A stretch of 64,000 nucleotides of DNA, taken from Pseudomonas gingeri (lineage in GTDB: Bacteria; Pseudomonadota; Gammaproteobacteria; Pseudomonadales; Pseudomonadaceae). The stretch lies in the NCBI RefSeq assembly GCF_013385425.1, contig NZ_JACAQA010000031.1, positions 38,086 through 102,085 on the forward strand, given 5' to 3'. Position 1 is the first letter of the stretch, and each line of letters opens with the position of its first letter. Below the pieces are notes generated by a model. The model was not told where the DNA came from and made no database searches. It saw nothing but the letters and a program-made list of their open reading frames with translations. Shown piece after piece: positions 43,760 through 52,406 of the stretch. The translations under genes were made by a program, and so were the position numbers.

Positions 43760-44440
43760 CTAGTCCAGCAGATCCAACTGCAGGTACTGCGCGACCGCTT
43801 CGGCGCTCGCCGCCTTGAGCCTCGGCACCCGCCCCAGGCAAGGCGCCGGCAGGCGTTCGGCCAGGGTCGCGAGGTTCTCTTCCAGGCGCGAAGTCTTCGG
43901 CTCGATGATATTGGCGACCCAGCCGGCCAGTTGCAGACCATCTCGCTCGATGGCTTCGGCGGTCAGCAGGGCATGGCTGATGCACCCCAGGCGCACTCCC
44001 ACCACCAGGATCACCGGTAAGGCCAGCGCCTGGGCCAGATCCGACAGGCTCGCCTGGTCCGCCAACGGCACTCGCCAGCCGCCGGCGCCTTCTATCAAGG
44101 TGAAGTCGGCCTGCTTGGCCAATACTTGCCGCATCGGTCCCAGCAAGGACTGCACGGTCAACTTCACCCCCGCCTCGCGCGCCGCCAGATGCGGGGCAAT
44201 CGCCGGCTCGAAGGCCACTGGATTAACCTCGGCATAGGCCAGCGGCAGCGAACATTCGGCCAGCAACGCCAGGGCATCGGCGTTGCGCAGCCCTTCGGGC
44301 GTCACCTCACAACCGGACGCCACCGGCTTACCCGCCGCGGTACTCAGGCCGGCCTGACGGGCCCCGTGCAACAACCCGGCGGCAATCGTGGTCTTGCCCA
44401 CATCGGTGTCGGTGCCGGTAATGAAATAGGCAGCATTCAT
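43760..44440 (-). CDS. bioD: ATP-dependent dethiobiotin synthetase
   Basis: Closes the ureido ring of dethiobiotin from 7,8-diaminopelargonate, CO2 and ATP. The 226-residue protein has the P-loop TGTDTDVGKTTIAAGLL and the motif LIEGAGGWRVPL. Last gene of the bio operon; its start overlaps the bioC stop by four bases. bioA is not in this cluster. Confidence 0.95.
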   Translation of the reverse strand: MNAAYFITGTDTDVGKTTIAAGLLHGARQAGLSTAAGKPVASGCEVTPEGLRNADALALLAECSLPLAYAEVNPVAFEPAIAPHLAAREAGVKLTVQSLLGPMRQVLAKQADFTLIEGAGGWRVPLADQASLSDLAQALALPVILVVGVRLGCISHALLTAEAIERDGLQLAGWVANIIEPKTSRLEENLATLAERLPAPCLGRVPRLKAASAEAVAQYLQLDLLD

Positions 44441-45249
44441 AATGGCTTCTCCAGAATGGCATAGACCACCTGATAGGTCGCCGGCAAACCCTCGGCCTGG
44501 CGAAACGCTTCATAGGCCTGCACCAACCCGAGAATCCGCGCCCGCCCGGTCAAACCGCCCGGCCGACCAGGATTGAGGTTATGCGCGCCCAGCGCCTTGA
44601 GTTCATGGGTCAGCCTGCGCACATCGGGGTAGTGCAGCACCTGCGGCCGGCTTTCCAGGCTGACCACGCGCAAACCGCTGTCCCGGCACAACTGCTGATA
44701 GTCGCTGAACAACCGGAAGCGGTTGACGTGCACCAGGCCATCCACCGCCCGCCAGCTTTCCCGCAACTCGTGCAGGGTACCAACGCACAGGCTGGCAAAG
44801 GCCATCACGCCGCCCGGTCGCAGTACCCGGTGGGCCTCGCCGAGTACCGCGGCAAAATCGGCACACCACTGCACGGCCAGACTGGAGAACAGCAGATCGC
44901 AACTGCCGGCCTGCAATGGCAGGCGCTCGGCATCCCCGGCGACAAAGTGCCGGGCACCGCCGAGCGGACGCGCGTGCTCCAGCATGCCCTGGGCAATATC
45001 CAGTGCCACGCCTTCGCTCTGCTCGAAACGAACGGCCAAGGCCCGGCTGAAGTAGCCGGTACCGCAGCCCATATCGAGCCAACGGGACGGGCTCAACTCA
45101 TCCGGCAAGCGTGCGAGCAATTCATGACCGATATCGCGCTGCAATTGGGCGACGCTGTCATAGCTGGCCGCCGCGCGGGAAAACGAGGCAGCAACCTGAC
45201 GCTTGTCGGGCAAGCCGCCCGACAAGACAGGGTGGGAAAGATCAGTCAT
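44437..45249 (-). CDS. bioC: Malonyl-[acyl-carrier protein] O-methyltransferase
   Basis: Methylates the free carboxyl of malonyl-ACP so that fatty-acid synthesis can build pimeloyl-ACP methyl ester. The 270-residue reading from MTDLSHPVLSGGLPDKR was chosen over an upstream ATG at 45303 that lies within bioH. SAM-binding motifs: LDMGCGTGYFSRAL and VALDIAQGMLEHAR; LLFSSLAVQWC is typical of BioC. Overlaps bioH by eight bases. Confidence 0.93.
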   Translation of the reverse strand: MTDLSHPVLSGGLPDKRQVAASFSRAAASYDSVAQLQRDIGHELLARLPDELSPSRWLDMGCGTGYFSRALAVRFEQSEGVALDIAQGMLEHARPLGGARHFVAGDAERLPLQAGSCDLLFSSLAVQWCADFAAVLGEAHRVLRPGGVMAFASLCVGTLHELRESWRAVDGLVHVNRFRLFSDYQQLCRDSGLRVVSLESRPQVLHYPDVRRLTHELKALGAHNLNPGRPGGLTGRARILGLVQAYEAFRQAEGLPATYQVVYAILEKPL

Positions 45250-45973
45250 CACCGGACTCATGCAAAAAGGCCTGGATCGCCCCGGCCACTCCATGGGGGT
45301 CATCCAGTAGAAAGGCGTGGCCGGCCTGTTCGATCAGGCCGATTTCGACATCCGGCAGCAGCGCCAGCAAATCACTGGCGGCCTCGGCCGGCACCAGGCC
45401 ATCCTGGCCGGCGAACAGGTGCAGTTGCGGACCGCGAAAAGCCTGCAGGGCCTGGCGGGTATCCAGTTGTGCCAGCACCTCCAGCCCGTTCAACAGGGTC
45501 TCGGGGGTAGTCTGCGGCGCACCGGCCAGGAGCAGTCGCGCCTGGCCGCGCGGGTCCGCCGAACCCTGGGCACAGAGCAGGCTGAAACGCTTGAGGGTCG
45601 TTTGCGGATCGGCGCGGCAGCCGGCCAGGAACAGGTCGAAGGTGTCGTTGGCCATCGCCCCGGACCAGCCGTCACTCACCACAAAACACGGGTTGCTCGC
45701 CAGGGTCAGCAGACCACAGCAGCGCTCACCACGCCGCGCCGCCAGCGCCGAGGCGAGCATACCGCCCAGGGACCAGCCGCCCAGCCAGGCATTGTCCGGC
45801 AGGGTGGCGTCCAGTTCGTCGAGCCACTCTTCGGGATCGCCGCTGGCCAGTTCCGGCAAGGGTTCGATTTCCACCCGCAAGTGCTCATCCAGCCCGCGCA
45901 AGGCCGCCGCCAGGGGTTCCAGCGGCGAGATGCCGAGGCCCCAACCGGGCAACAGGATCAGACGATCACGCAT
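45242..45973 (-). CDS. bioH: Pimeloyl-[acyl-carrier protein] methyl ester esterase
   Basis: Alpha/beta hydrolase of 243 residues that cleaves the methyl ester of pimeloyl-ACP, ending the disguised fatty-acid cycles. The nucleophile elbow is GWSLG (S68); the late QAGHAFLLDDP carries the catalytic His. Start MRDRLILLPGWG; an upstream ATG at 45994 lies within bioF. Overlaps bioF by eight bases. Confidence 0.92.
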   Translation of the reverse strand: MRDRLILLPGWGLGISPLEPLAAALRGLDEHLRVEIEPLPELASGDPEEWLDELDATLPDNAWLGGWSLGGMLASALAARRGERCCGLLTLASNPCFVVSDGWSGAMANDTFDLFLAGCRADPQTTLKRFSLLCAQGSADPRGQARLLLAGAPQTTPETLLNGLEVLAQLDTRQALQAFRGPQLHLFAGQDGLVPAEAASDLLALLPDVEIGLIEQAGHAFLLDDPHGVAGAIQAFLHESGDD

Positions 45974-47156
45974 GGTTTGGCTCCACTGGATCAAAGGGGC
46001 CCAACAGGCTGAAACACGCAGCCAGCCCCTCTAACAATAGCTGCACCTGCGCCTCGCTGTGGGCCGCGGACAAGGTCACCCGCAACCGGGCACTGCCCGC
46101 CGGAACGGTCGGCGGACGAATCGCCGTCACCATCAGCCCGCGCTCACGCAGCAACTGCGAGAAGCGCAACGCCCGACCGCTGTCGCCGATCAGGATCGGC
46201 TGAATCGGGGTAAAGCTGTCCATCAGGGTCAGGCCGATCTGTTCGGCGCCCTGGCGGAACTGGCGAATCAACGCATTCAGGTGCTCGCGCCGCCAGTGCT
46301 CGGTGCGCAACAGTTCCAGGCTTTTCAACGTCGCGCAGGCCAAGGCCGGCGGTTGGCTGGTGGTGTAGATATAGGGGCGGGCGAACTGGATCAGGCTTTC
46401 GATCAACTCTTCACTGCCGGCGACAAAGGCGCCCGCCGTGCCGAAGGCCTTGCCCAGTGTGCCGACCAGTACCGGCACATCCTCCTGGCTCAGACCGAAG
46501 TGCTCGACGATCCCGCCACCGTTGGCCCCCAGCGGGCCGAAGCCGTGGGCATCATCGACCATCAGCCAGGCGCCCTTGGCCCGGGCTTCGCGGGCCAGGG
46601 CCGGCAAGTCGGCCAGGTCGCCGTCCATGCTGAAGACCCCGTCGGTGACCACCAGGGTATTACCGGTGGCCTTTTCCAGGCGCTTGGCGAGACTGGCGGC
46701 GTCGTTGTGCAGATAACGATTGAAGCGCGCGCCCGAGAGCAAGCCGGCATCCAGCAGCGACGCATGGTTGAGACGGTCCTCCAGCACCGTATCACCCTGC
46801 CCGACCAAGGCCGTGACCGCACCGAGGTTGGCCATATAACCGGTGGTGAACAGCAGCGCCCGCGGGCGCCCGGTGAGATCGGCCAAAGCCTCTTCCAGGG
46901 CGTGATGCGGCCCGCTATGACCAATCACCAGATGCGAAGCACCGCCGCCGACACCCCAGCGCGCCGCGCCGGCCTGCCAGGCTTCGATGACCTGCGGATG
47001 ATTGGCCAGGCCCAGGTAGTCGTTATTACAGAAAGCCAGCAGCGGCTGGCCATCGACCACCACCTGCGGACCTTGCGGACTCTCCAACAACGGACGCTGT
47101 CGATAGAGGTTTTCGGCGCGCCGGGCGGACAGCCGGGCGCTGAGATCGAAGGACAT
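45966..47156 (-). CDS. bioF: 8-amino-7-oxononanoate synthase
   Basis: PLP-dependent condensation of pimeloyl-ACP with L-alanine. The 396-residue reading starts MSFDLSARLSARRAENLYRQR; the frame is open upstream into the intergenic repeat and is not used. Landmarks: NNDYLGLANHP, DDAHGFGPLG and the PLP lysine in TLGKAFGTAGAFVAG. It is separated from bioB by a repeat pair. Confidence 0.95.
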   Translation of the reverse strand: MSFDLSARLSARRAENLYRQRPLLESPQGPQVVVDGQPLLAFCNNDYLGLANHPQVIEAWQAGAARWGVGGGASHLVIGHSGPHHALEEALADLTGRPRALLFTTGYMANLGAVTALVGQGDTVLEDRLNHASLLDAGLLSGARFNRYLHNDAASLAKRLEKATGNTLVVTDGVFSMDGDLADLPALAREARAKGAWLMVDDAHGFGPLGANGGGIVEHFGLSQEDVPVLVGTLGKAFGTAGAFVAGSEELIESLIQFARPYIYTTSQPPALACATLKSLELLRTEHWRREHLNALIRQFRQGAEQIGLTLMDSFTPIQPILIGDSGRALRFSQLLRERGLMVTAIRPPTVPAGSARLRVTLSAAHSEAQVQLLLEGLAACFSLLGPFDPVEPNHA

Positions 47157-47197
47157 TGGAGCCTCGCAAATGCGATCCGAAGAACACGGCATAACCT

Positions 47198-47278
47198 TGT
47201 AGGAGCAGGGCTTACCCGCGAAGCTTTTAGCGATCTCAAGGACGCCTTCACGGCGTCCCGGCAAGCCCGGTTCCTGCA
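47198..47278. repeat. Degenerate REP-like pair between bioB and bioF
   Basis: TGTAGGAGCAGGGCTTACCCGCGAAG faces a diverged partner GGCAAGCCCGGTTCCTGCA. It may stabilise the upstream bioB mRNA or tune downstream expression. Confidence 0.75.
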
Positions 47279-47311
47279 ACCCCCCTGTTCCCGCAGGAAG
47301 GACGGTATGGA

Positions 47312-48367
47312 TCAAACAGCGGCGTTATAGAACTGCTCGCTGCTCTTCTGCTCCACCAGCGCCTGCTCGATGGCCGCCTGGTGCACTTCGTCAGCGTGCT
47401 CTTCACGGGCTTCGGGGAGGATGCCCAGGCGCGAGAACAACTGCATGTCCTTGTCGGCCTGCGGGTTGGCGGTGGTCAGCAATTTATCGCCGTAGAAGAT
47501 CGAGTTCGCGCCGGCAAAGAACGCCAGGGCCTGCATCTGATCGTTCATCGCCTCACGGCCCGCCGACAGGCGAACGTGGGATTGCGGCATGAGAATCCGC
47601 GCCACCGCGAGCATGCGGATGAAATCGAACGGATCGACATCATCGGCGTTTTCCAGCGGCGTACCGGCAACCTTCACCAGCATGTTGATCGGCACCGACT
47701 CCGGGTGTTCCGGCAGGTTCGCCAGCTGGATCAGCAGCCCGGCGCGGTCGTCGAGGGACTCACCCATGCCGAGGATACCGCCGGAGCAGATCTTCATCCC
47801 GGCATCACGAACATAGGCCAGGGTCTGCAGGCGCTCGCCGTAGGTACGGGTGGTGATGATGCTGCCGTAGAACTCCGGCGAGGTGTCGAGGTTATGGTTG
47901 TAGTAGTCCAGGCCGGCGTCGGCCAGGGCGGCGGTCTGGTCCTGGTCGAGCTTGCCCAGGGTCATGCAGGTTTCCAGGCCCATGGCCTTGACCCCTTTGA
48001 CCATCTGCAGCACGTACGGCATGTCCTTGGCCGACGGGTGTTTCCACGCCGCGCCCATGCAGAAACGGGTCGAACCTATGGCCTTGGCCCGCGCGGCCTC
48101 TTCCAGCACCTTCTGCACTTCCATCAGCTTTTCTTTTTCCAGCCCGGTGTTGTAGTGGCCGGACTGTGGGCAGTACTTGCAGTCTTCCGGGCAGGCGCCG
48201 GTCTTGATCGACAGCAGGGTCGACACTTGCACGCGATTGGCGTCGAAGTGCGCGCGGTGCACGGTCTGGGCCTGGAACAGCAGGTCATTGAACGGCTGGA
48301 CGAACAGAGCCTTGACCTCGGCCAAAGACCAATCGTGACGCAAAGTGGCGGTGATGCTGGCGCTCAT
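47312..48367 (-). CDS. bioB: Biotin synthase
   Basis: Radical-SAM enzyme inserting sulfur into dethiobiotin. The 351-residue protein starts MSASITATLRHDWS and carries the CxxxCxxC cluster motif at C59, C63, C66 (CPEDCKYCPQ). First gene of bioB-F-H-C-D. The frame continues upstream to 48433 but without family similarity. A BirA-type operator overlaps its promoter region. Confidence 0.96.
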   Translation of the reverse strand: MSASITATLRHDWSLAEVKALFVQPFNDLLFQAQTVHRAHFDANRVQVSTLLSIKTGACPEDCKYCPQSGHYNTGLEKEKLMEVQKVLEEAARAKAIGSTRFCMGAAWKHPSAKDMPYVLQMVKGVKAMGLETCMTLGKLDQDQTAALADAGLDYYNHNLDTSPEFYGSIITTRTYGERLQTLAYVRDAGMKICSGGILGMGESLDDRAGLLIQLANLPEHPESVPINMLVKVAGTPLENADDVDPFDFIRMLAVARILMPQSHVRLSAGREAMNDQMQALAFFAGANSIFYGDKLLTTANPQADKDMQLFSRLGILPEAREEHADEVHQAAIEQALVEQKSSEQFYNAAV

Positions 48368-48461
48368 CGGCGGAGTTCCTTGTTTTATGCTGGGCAAGCG
48401 TCTGGGGCAAAGGAATACCCACAGGCGCGACACGGATGCTCGGCATATTTAAGGAAGACTC

Positions 48462-49199
48462 ATGCGCTGTCAACCACGATACGAAGGACCGGTTTACATC
48501 TGGTTAAAAAACAAACAGACCTGTTTGTTGTGCGATGAAACCACCGATACACCCCACCCGATCTGTACGCCCTGCGAGAGCGAACTACCCTGGCTGATGG
48601 ACGCGTGCCAGATCTGCGCCCTGCCCTTGGCGGCGACGGGGCTGACCTGCGGACAGTGCCTCAAGCAGCCGCCAGCCTTCGAGCAGGTGATTGCGCCCTG
48701 GACCTATCGCTTTCCACTGGATAGCCTGATCACCCGCTTCAAGCACCAGAGCCAATGGCCGCTGGGGCGACTGCTGGGTGAATTGCTGGCCCAGGCGTTG
48801 CGCGAGCGCTTTGACGATGGCTTGCCGCGACCGGACCTGTTGCTGCCGGTGCCCATGGCGACCCGGCGCTTGCGTCAGCGGGGTTATAACCAGGCGGCGA
48901 TGCTGGCGAACTGGCTGAGCCAGAGCCTGGAAATCTCCGCAGATGAACAGCGTTTACGGCGTGTTCAGGACACTATCGCGCAACAGGAACTGGACGCCAG
49001 GGCTCGCCGACGCAACCTGCTGAATGCCTTTGCCCTGGCGCCTGGCGCGGAGGTCGAAGGCCTGCACCTGGCGCTGGTGGACGATGTACTGACCACCGGT
49101 GCCACCGCCGAAAGCCTGGCCCGCTTGCTGATGAAGGCGGGAGCGCGGCGGATCGATGTCTATTGCCTGGCGCGTACACCGAGCCCGGAAAATCGCTAG
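48462..49199 (+). CDS. comF: ComF family phosphoribosyltransferase-like protein
   Basis: A 245-residue ComF/GntX-type protein: N-terminal zinc-finger cysteines (CLLCDE...CTPCE...CQIC...CGQC) and a C-terminal PRTase fold with VDDVLTTGATAESLARLL, the PRPP-binding loop. In naturally competent bacteria ComF acts in DNA uptake; in Pseudomonas its role is unclear. Start ATG at 48462 follows AAGGAAGACTC. It is divergent from bioB. Confidence 0.9.
   Translation: MRCQPRYEGPVYIWLKNKQTCLLCDETTDTPHPICTPCESELPWLMDACQICALPLAATGLTCGQCLKQPPAFEQVIAPWTYRFPLDSLITRFKHQSQWPLGRLLGELLAQALRERFDDGLPRPDLLLPVPMATRRLRQRGYNQAAMLANWLSQSLEISADEQRLRRVQDTIAQQELDARARRRNLLNAFALAPGAEVEGLHLALVDDVLTTGATAESLARLLMKAGARRIDVYCLARTPSPENR
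48468..48498. promoter_or_regulatory. BirA-type operator and bioB -35
   Basis: TGTCAACC-N15-GGTTTACA has the symmetry and spacing of BirA boxes (arms related to TGTAAACC). The left arm read on the minus strand contains TTGACA, a consensus -35 for bioB with a weak AAATAT -10 17 bases on. Binding of biotinyl-AMP-BirA would block bioB. The site lies within the first codons of comF. Confidence 0.65.
48510..48529. repeat. 20-bp palindrome inside comF
   Basis: AACAAACAG-AC-CTGTTTGTT, 9-base perfect arms, within comF codons 17-23 and 12 bases from the BirA-type box. TetR-operator-like in form. Confidence 0.7.
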
Positions 49200-49223
49200 C
49201 CTTCTCAAAGACACCACAAAACC

Positions 49224-49308
49224 TGTAGGAGCCTGGCTTGCCAGCGAAGAGGCCCTTGAGCCTTGTGGCGCCCCGACGGCCGCCATCGCCAGCAAGCCGG
49301 CTCCCACA
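49224..49308. repeat. Inverted REP-like pair
   Basis: TGTAGGAGCCTGGCTTGCCAGCGA facing a diverged TCGCCAGCAAGCCGGCTCCCACA between comF and the ModE-like gene. Confidence 0.82.
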
Positions 49309-49394
49309 GAAACCGCGTTTGGCTTGCGGCGGCTTGACGTCGAAAGCACCGAGAGGCACCTTGCCCAATACCCCCGCCGCCCGAAGTCCGCCCC

Positions 49395-50159
49395 ATGTCC
49401 CTGCCCGTCCTGCTGACCCAACACATCGTCCGCCGCCCGCAGCGTATCGCCCTGCTGCAACATATCGCCGAACAGGGCTCCATCACCCGCGCCGCGAAAA
49501 GCGCAGGCTTGAGTTACAAGGCGGCCTGGGACGCCATCGACGAGTTGAACAACCTGGCGCAAAAGCCCCTGGTGGAGCGCAGTGTCGGCGGCAAGGGCGG
49601 TGGTGGCGCCAAGCTGTCGGCGGAAGGCGAACGGGTGCTGCGTCTCTATCAACGCCTGCAAACCCTCCAGGCCCAGGTCCTCGAAGCCGCCGAAGACAGC
49701 GGCGACCTCGACCTGCTCGGCCGCCTGATGCTGCGCACCAGCGCCCGCAACCAGCTTCACGGCACAGTGCAGGACATCACCCGCCACGGGCGCAACGACC
49801 TTGTGCGTCTGGCCCTGGCCGGCGGACTCACGCTGCAGGCACAGATCACCCACGACAGCACCCAACGCCTGGAACTGGAGAGCGGCACCGAAGTCGTCGC
49901 CCTGATCAAGGCCGGTTGGCTGGAATTGAGTGCGATCGGGCATCCCGCAAAATCCGGACACAATTCTCTAAGCGGTCAAATCGAGGCCATTTCCGAGGAT
50001 GAAGATGGCCCTTCGGAGGTCAGAATCGCCCTGCCGAACGGACAAATCCTCTGTGCGCTGGCGCAACCGGAGCAGATAAAAAACCTCGGCCTGAGGGTGG
50101 GAAGCCCGGCGCAGACGGTGTTTGCGCCGTCCCTGGTGATTTTGGGTACACCGTTATGA
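49395..50159 (+). CDS. ModE-like molybdate-responsive regulator
   Basis: A 254-residue protein with an N-terminal LysR-like wHTH (HIAEQGSITRAAKSAGLSYKAAWDAI, core ITRAAKSAGLSYKAAW) and two Mop/TOBE molybdate-binding repeats (SARNQLHGTVQDITRHG and GHNSLSGQIEAISEDED). ModE represses molybdate uptake genes when oxyanion is bound. No modABC genes lie nearby, so its targets are in trans. Confidence 0.88.
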   Translation: MSLPVLLTQHIVRRPQRIALLQHIAEQGSITRAAKSAGLSYKAAWDAIDELNNLAQKPLVERSVGGKGGGGAKLSAEGERVLRLYQRLQTLQAQVLEAAEDSGDLDLLGRLMLRTSARNQLHGTVQDITRHGRNDLVRLALAGGLTLQAQITHDSTQRLELESGTEVVALIKAGWLELSAIGHPAKSGHNSLSGQIEAISEDEDGPSEVRIALPNGQILCALAQPEQIKNLGLRVGSPAQTVFAPSLVILGTPL

Positions 50160-50162
50160 CGC

Positions 50163-50228
50163 CATCGCCAGCAAGCCGGCTCCTACAGAAGAACATATCC
50201 CACCTGTAGGAGCCGGCTTGCCGGCGAT
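50163..50228. repeat. Inverted REP-like pair
   Basis: CATCGCCAGCAAGCCGGCTCCTACA and TGTAGGAGCCGGCTTGCCGGCGAT in outward arrangement with an 18-base spacer, immediately after the ModE-like gene. Confidence 0.85.
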
Positions 50229-50317
50229 CGATCGCGCAGCGATCCCCCGCTTTTCCTGCAACAAATCCGTCACAACGCATTACTAAGGTGACCCCCTGAC
50301 CCGCAGGGAGCCTGATC

Positions 50318-52219
50318 ATGAACCTCTTAGAAGAAAACCAACCCACTGACCTGGAACAGATGGTCGGCCTCAGCCGTCGTGGCTTTATCAGTGCCGGCGC
50401 CTTGTACGGCGCGGCGATGTTCCTCGGCGGCAACCTGTTGAGCCGCAGCGTGATGGCTGCCAGCGCCAGCGCCGCCTCCGGCCAACTGCTGGGTTTCGAC
50501 AGCATCGCCGCCGCCACCAGCGACACCCTGACCTTGCCACCCGGCTATACCTCCTCAGTGCTGATCAGCTGGGGCCAACCCCTGGCCAAGAACGGCCCGG
50601 CCTTCGACCCGAGCGGCAACGGCAGCGCCAAGGCCCAGGAAGTCCAGTTCGGCGACAACAACGACGGCATGAGCCTGTTCCCCTTCCCCGGCGACGACAA
50701 CCGGGCGCTGATGGCGATCAACAACGAATACACCAACTACCGCTACCTCTATCCCCATGGCGGCCAGCCGCAATCCCTCGAAGACGTGCGCAAGGCCCAG
50801 GCCAGCGAAGGCGTGTCGGTGATCGAAATACAGCGCAAGGACGACCAATGGCACTTCGTCCAGGGTTCGGCCTATAACCGGCGGATCCACGGCAACACAC
50901 CGATCAAATTCGGCGGCCCGGCAGCCGGTCACCCCTGGTTGCAGACCCAGGCCGACAAGCAGGGGCGCAAAGTCCTCGGCACCTTCCAGAACTGCGCCAA
51001 CGGCAAGACACCCTGGGGCACCTACCTGACCTGCGAAGAGAACTTCACCGACTGCTTCGGCAGCAGCAATACCGAACAGAAATTCGATGCCGCGCAAAAG
51101 CGCTATGGCGTCGTGGCCACCAGCAAGGAGATCAACTGGCACGCTCACGATCCGCGCTTCGACATGGCCCTGAACCCCAATGAACTAAACCGTCATGGCT
51201 GGGTGGTGGAAATCGATCCGTTCGACCCGCAGTCCACCCCGGTCAAACGCACCGCCCTGGGCCGGTTCAAGCACGAGAACGCCGCCCTGGCCGAAACCCG
51301 TGACGGCCGCGCCGTGGTCTATATGGGCGACGATGAACGCGGTGAATTCATCTACAAGTTCATCAGCCGCGACAAGATCGACCACAAGCACCCCAAGGCC
51401 AACCGTGACCTGCTGGATCACGGCACCTTGTATGTCGCACGTTTCGACAACGGCGACGGCAACCCGGATCGTCCGAAAGGTTCGGGTGAGTGGGTCGAGT
51501 TGACCTTCGGCAAGAACGGCATCGACACCGGCAGCGGTTTCACCAGCCAGGCCGAAGTGCTGATCCATGCCCGACTGGCCGCCAGCGTGGTCAAGGCGAC
51601 GCGCATGGACCGTCCGGAATGGATCGTCGTCAGCCCCATCGACGGCCAGGTCTATTGCACCCTGACCAACAACGCCAAGCGCGGTGAGGACGGCATGCCG
51701 GCCGGCGGACCGAATCCCCGGGAGAAGAATGTCTACGGACAGATCCTACGCTGGCAGGCCGCGGGCAATGATCACGGTGCCCACACGTTTGGCTGGGACC
51801 TGTTCGTGGTGGCGGGCAACCCGGCGGCGCATCCCGGCACGGCCAAGGCCGGTTCTTCCAACATCACCCCGCAGAATATGTTCAACAGCCCGGACGGCCT
51901 GGGTTTCGACAAGGCCGGCCGTCTGTGGATCCTTAGCGACGGCGACTACAGCAACGCCGGGGATTTTGCCGGGATGGGCAATAACCAGATGCTTTGCGCC
52001 GACCCGGCCAGCGGGGAAATCCGTCGGTTCATGGTCGGCCCGGTGGGTTGCGAAGTGACCGGTATCAGCTTCTCGCCAGATCAGAAGACCTTGTTCGTCG
52101 GCATCCAGCATCCGGGTGAGGCCGGCAACTCGACCTTCCCCGAGCATCTGCCGAACGGCAAGCCACGCTCATCGGTGATGGCGATTCGGCGGGAGGATGG
52201 CGGGATTATCGGCGCCTGA
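50318..52219 (+). CDS. PhoX family alkaline phosphatase (DUF839), Tat-exported
   Basis: A 633-residue secreted/periplasmic phosphatase-like protein. The N-terminus has a twin-arginine motif (LSRRGFISAGALYGAAMFLGG), of which SRRGF is diagnostic, so it is exported folded by Tat. PhoX enzymes bind iron and calcium; typical segments here are CANGKTPWGTYLTCEENFTD, GWVVEIDPFDP and SPDGLGFDKAGRLWILSDGD. Catalytic activity on phosphomonoesters is inferred. It stands alone between two repeat pairs. Confidence 0.9.
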   Translation: MNLLEENQPTDLEQMVGLSRRGFISAGALYGAAMFLGGNLLSRSVMAASASAASGQLLGFDSIAAATSDTLTLPPGYTSSVLISWGQPLAKNGPAFDPSGNGSAKAQEVQFGDNNDGMSLFPFPGDDNRALMAINNEYTNYRYLYPHGGQPQSLEDVRKAQASEGVSVIEIQRKDDQWHFVQGSAYNRRIHGNTPIKFGGPAAGHPWLQTQADKQGRKVLGTFQNCANGKTPWGTYLTCEENFTDCFGSSNTEQKFDAAQKRYGVVATSKEINWHAHDPRFDMALNPNELNRHGWVVEIDPFDPQSTPVKRTALGRFKHENAALAETRDGRAVVYMGDDERGEFIYKFISRDKIDHKHPKANRDLLDHGTLYVARFDNGDGNPDRPKGSGEWVELTFGKNGIDTGSGFTSQAEVLIHARLAASVVKATRMDRPEWIVVSPIDGQVYCTLTNNAKRGEDGMPAGGPNPREKNVYGQILRWQAAGNDHGAHTFGWDLFVVAGNPAAHPGTAKAGSSNITPQNMFNSPDGLGFDKAGRLWILSDGDYSNAGDFAGMGNNQMLCADPASGEIRRFMVGPVGCEVTGISFSPDQKTLFVGIQHPGEAGNSTFPEHLPNGKPRSSVMAIRREDGGIIGA

Positions 52220-52227
52220 TCAACCGC

Positions 52228-52320
52228 CTTCGCGGGCAAGCTCCGCTCCCACAGTATTTGAGTCGAGACTGGATACCGCATACGACAGAAAACCTGTGGG
52301 AGCGGAGCTTGCCCGCGAAG
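52228..52320. repeat. Inverted REP-like pair
   Basis: CTTCGCGGGCAAGCTCCGCTCCCACAG and its perfect complement, 93 bp overall, just after the PhoX gene. Confidence 0.88.
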
Positions 52321-52406
52321 AAGCCGGAACAGCCGACACCTTTCTACGCCCCGGTGCGCTAACATGCTTGGCCGGACGCGGCCGCCTGCCGCTCGCAGGA
52401 GTCAGC

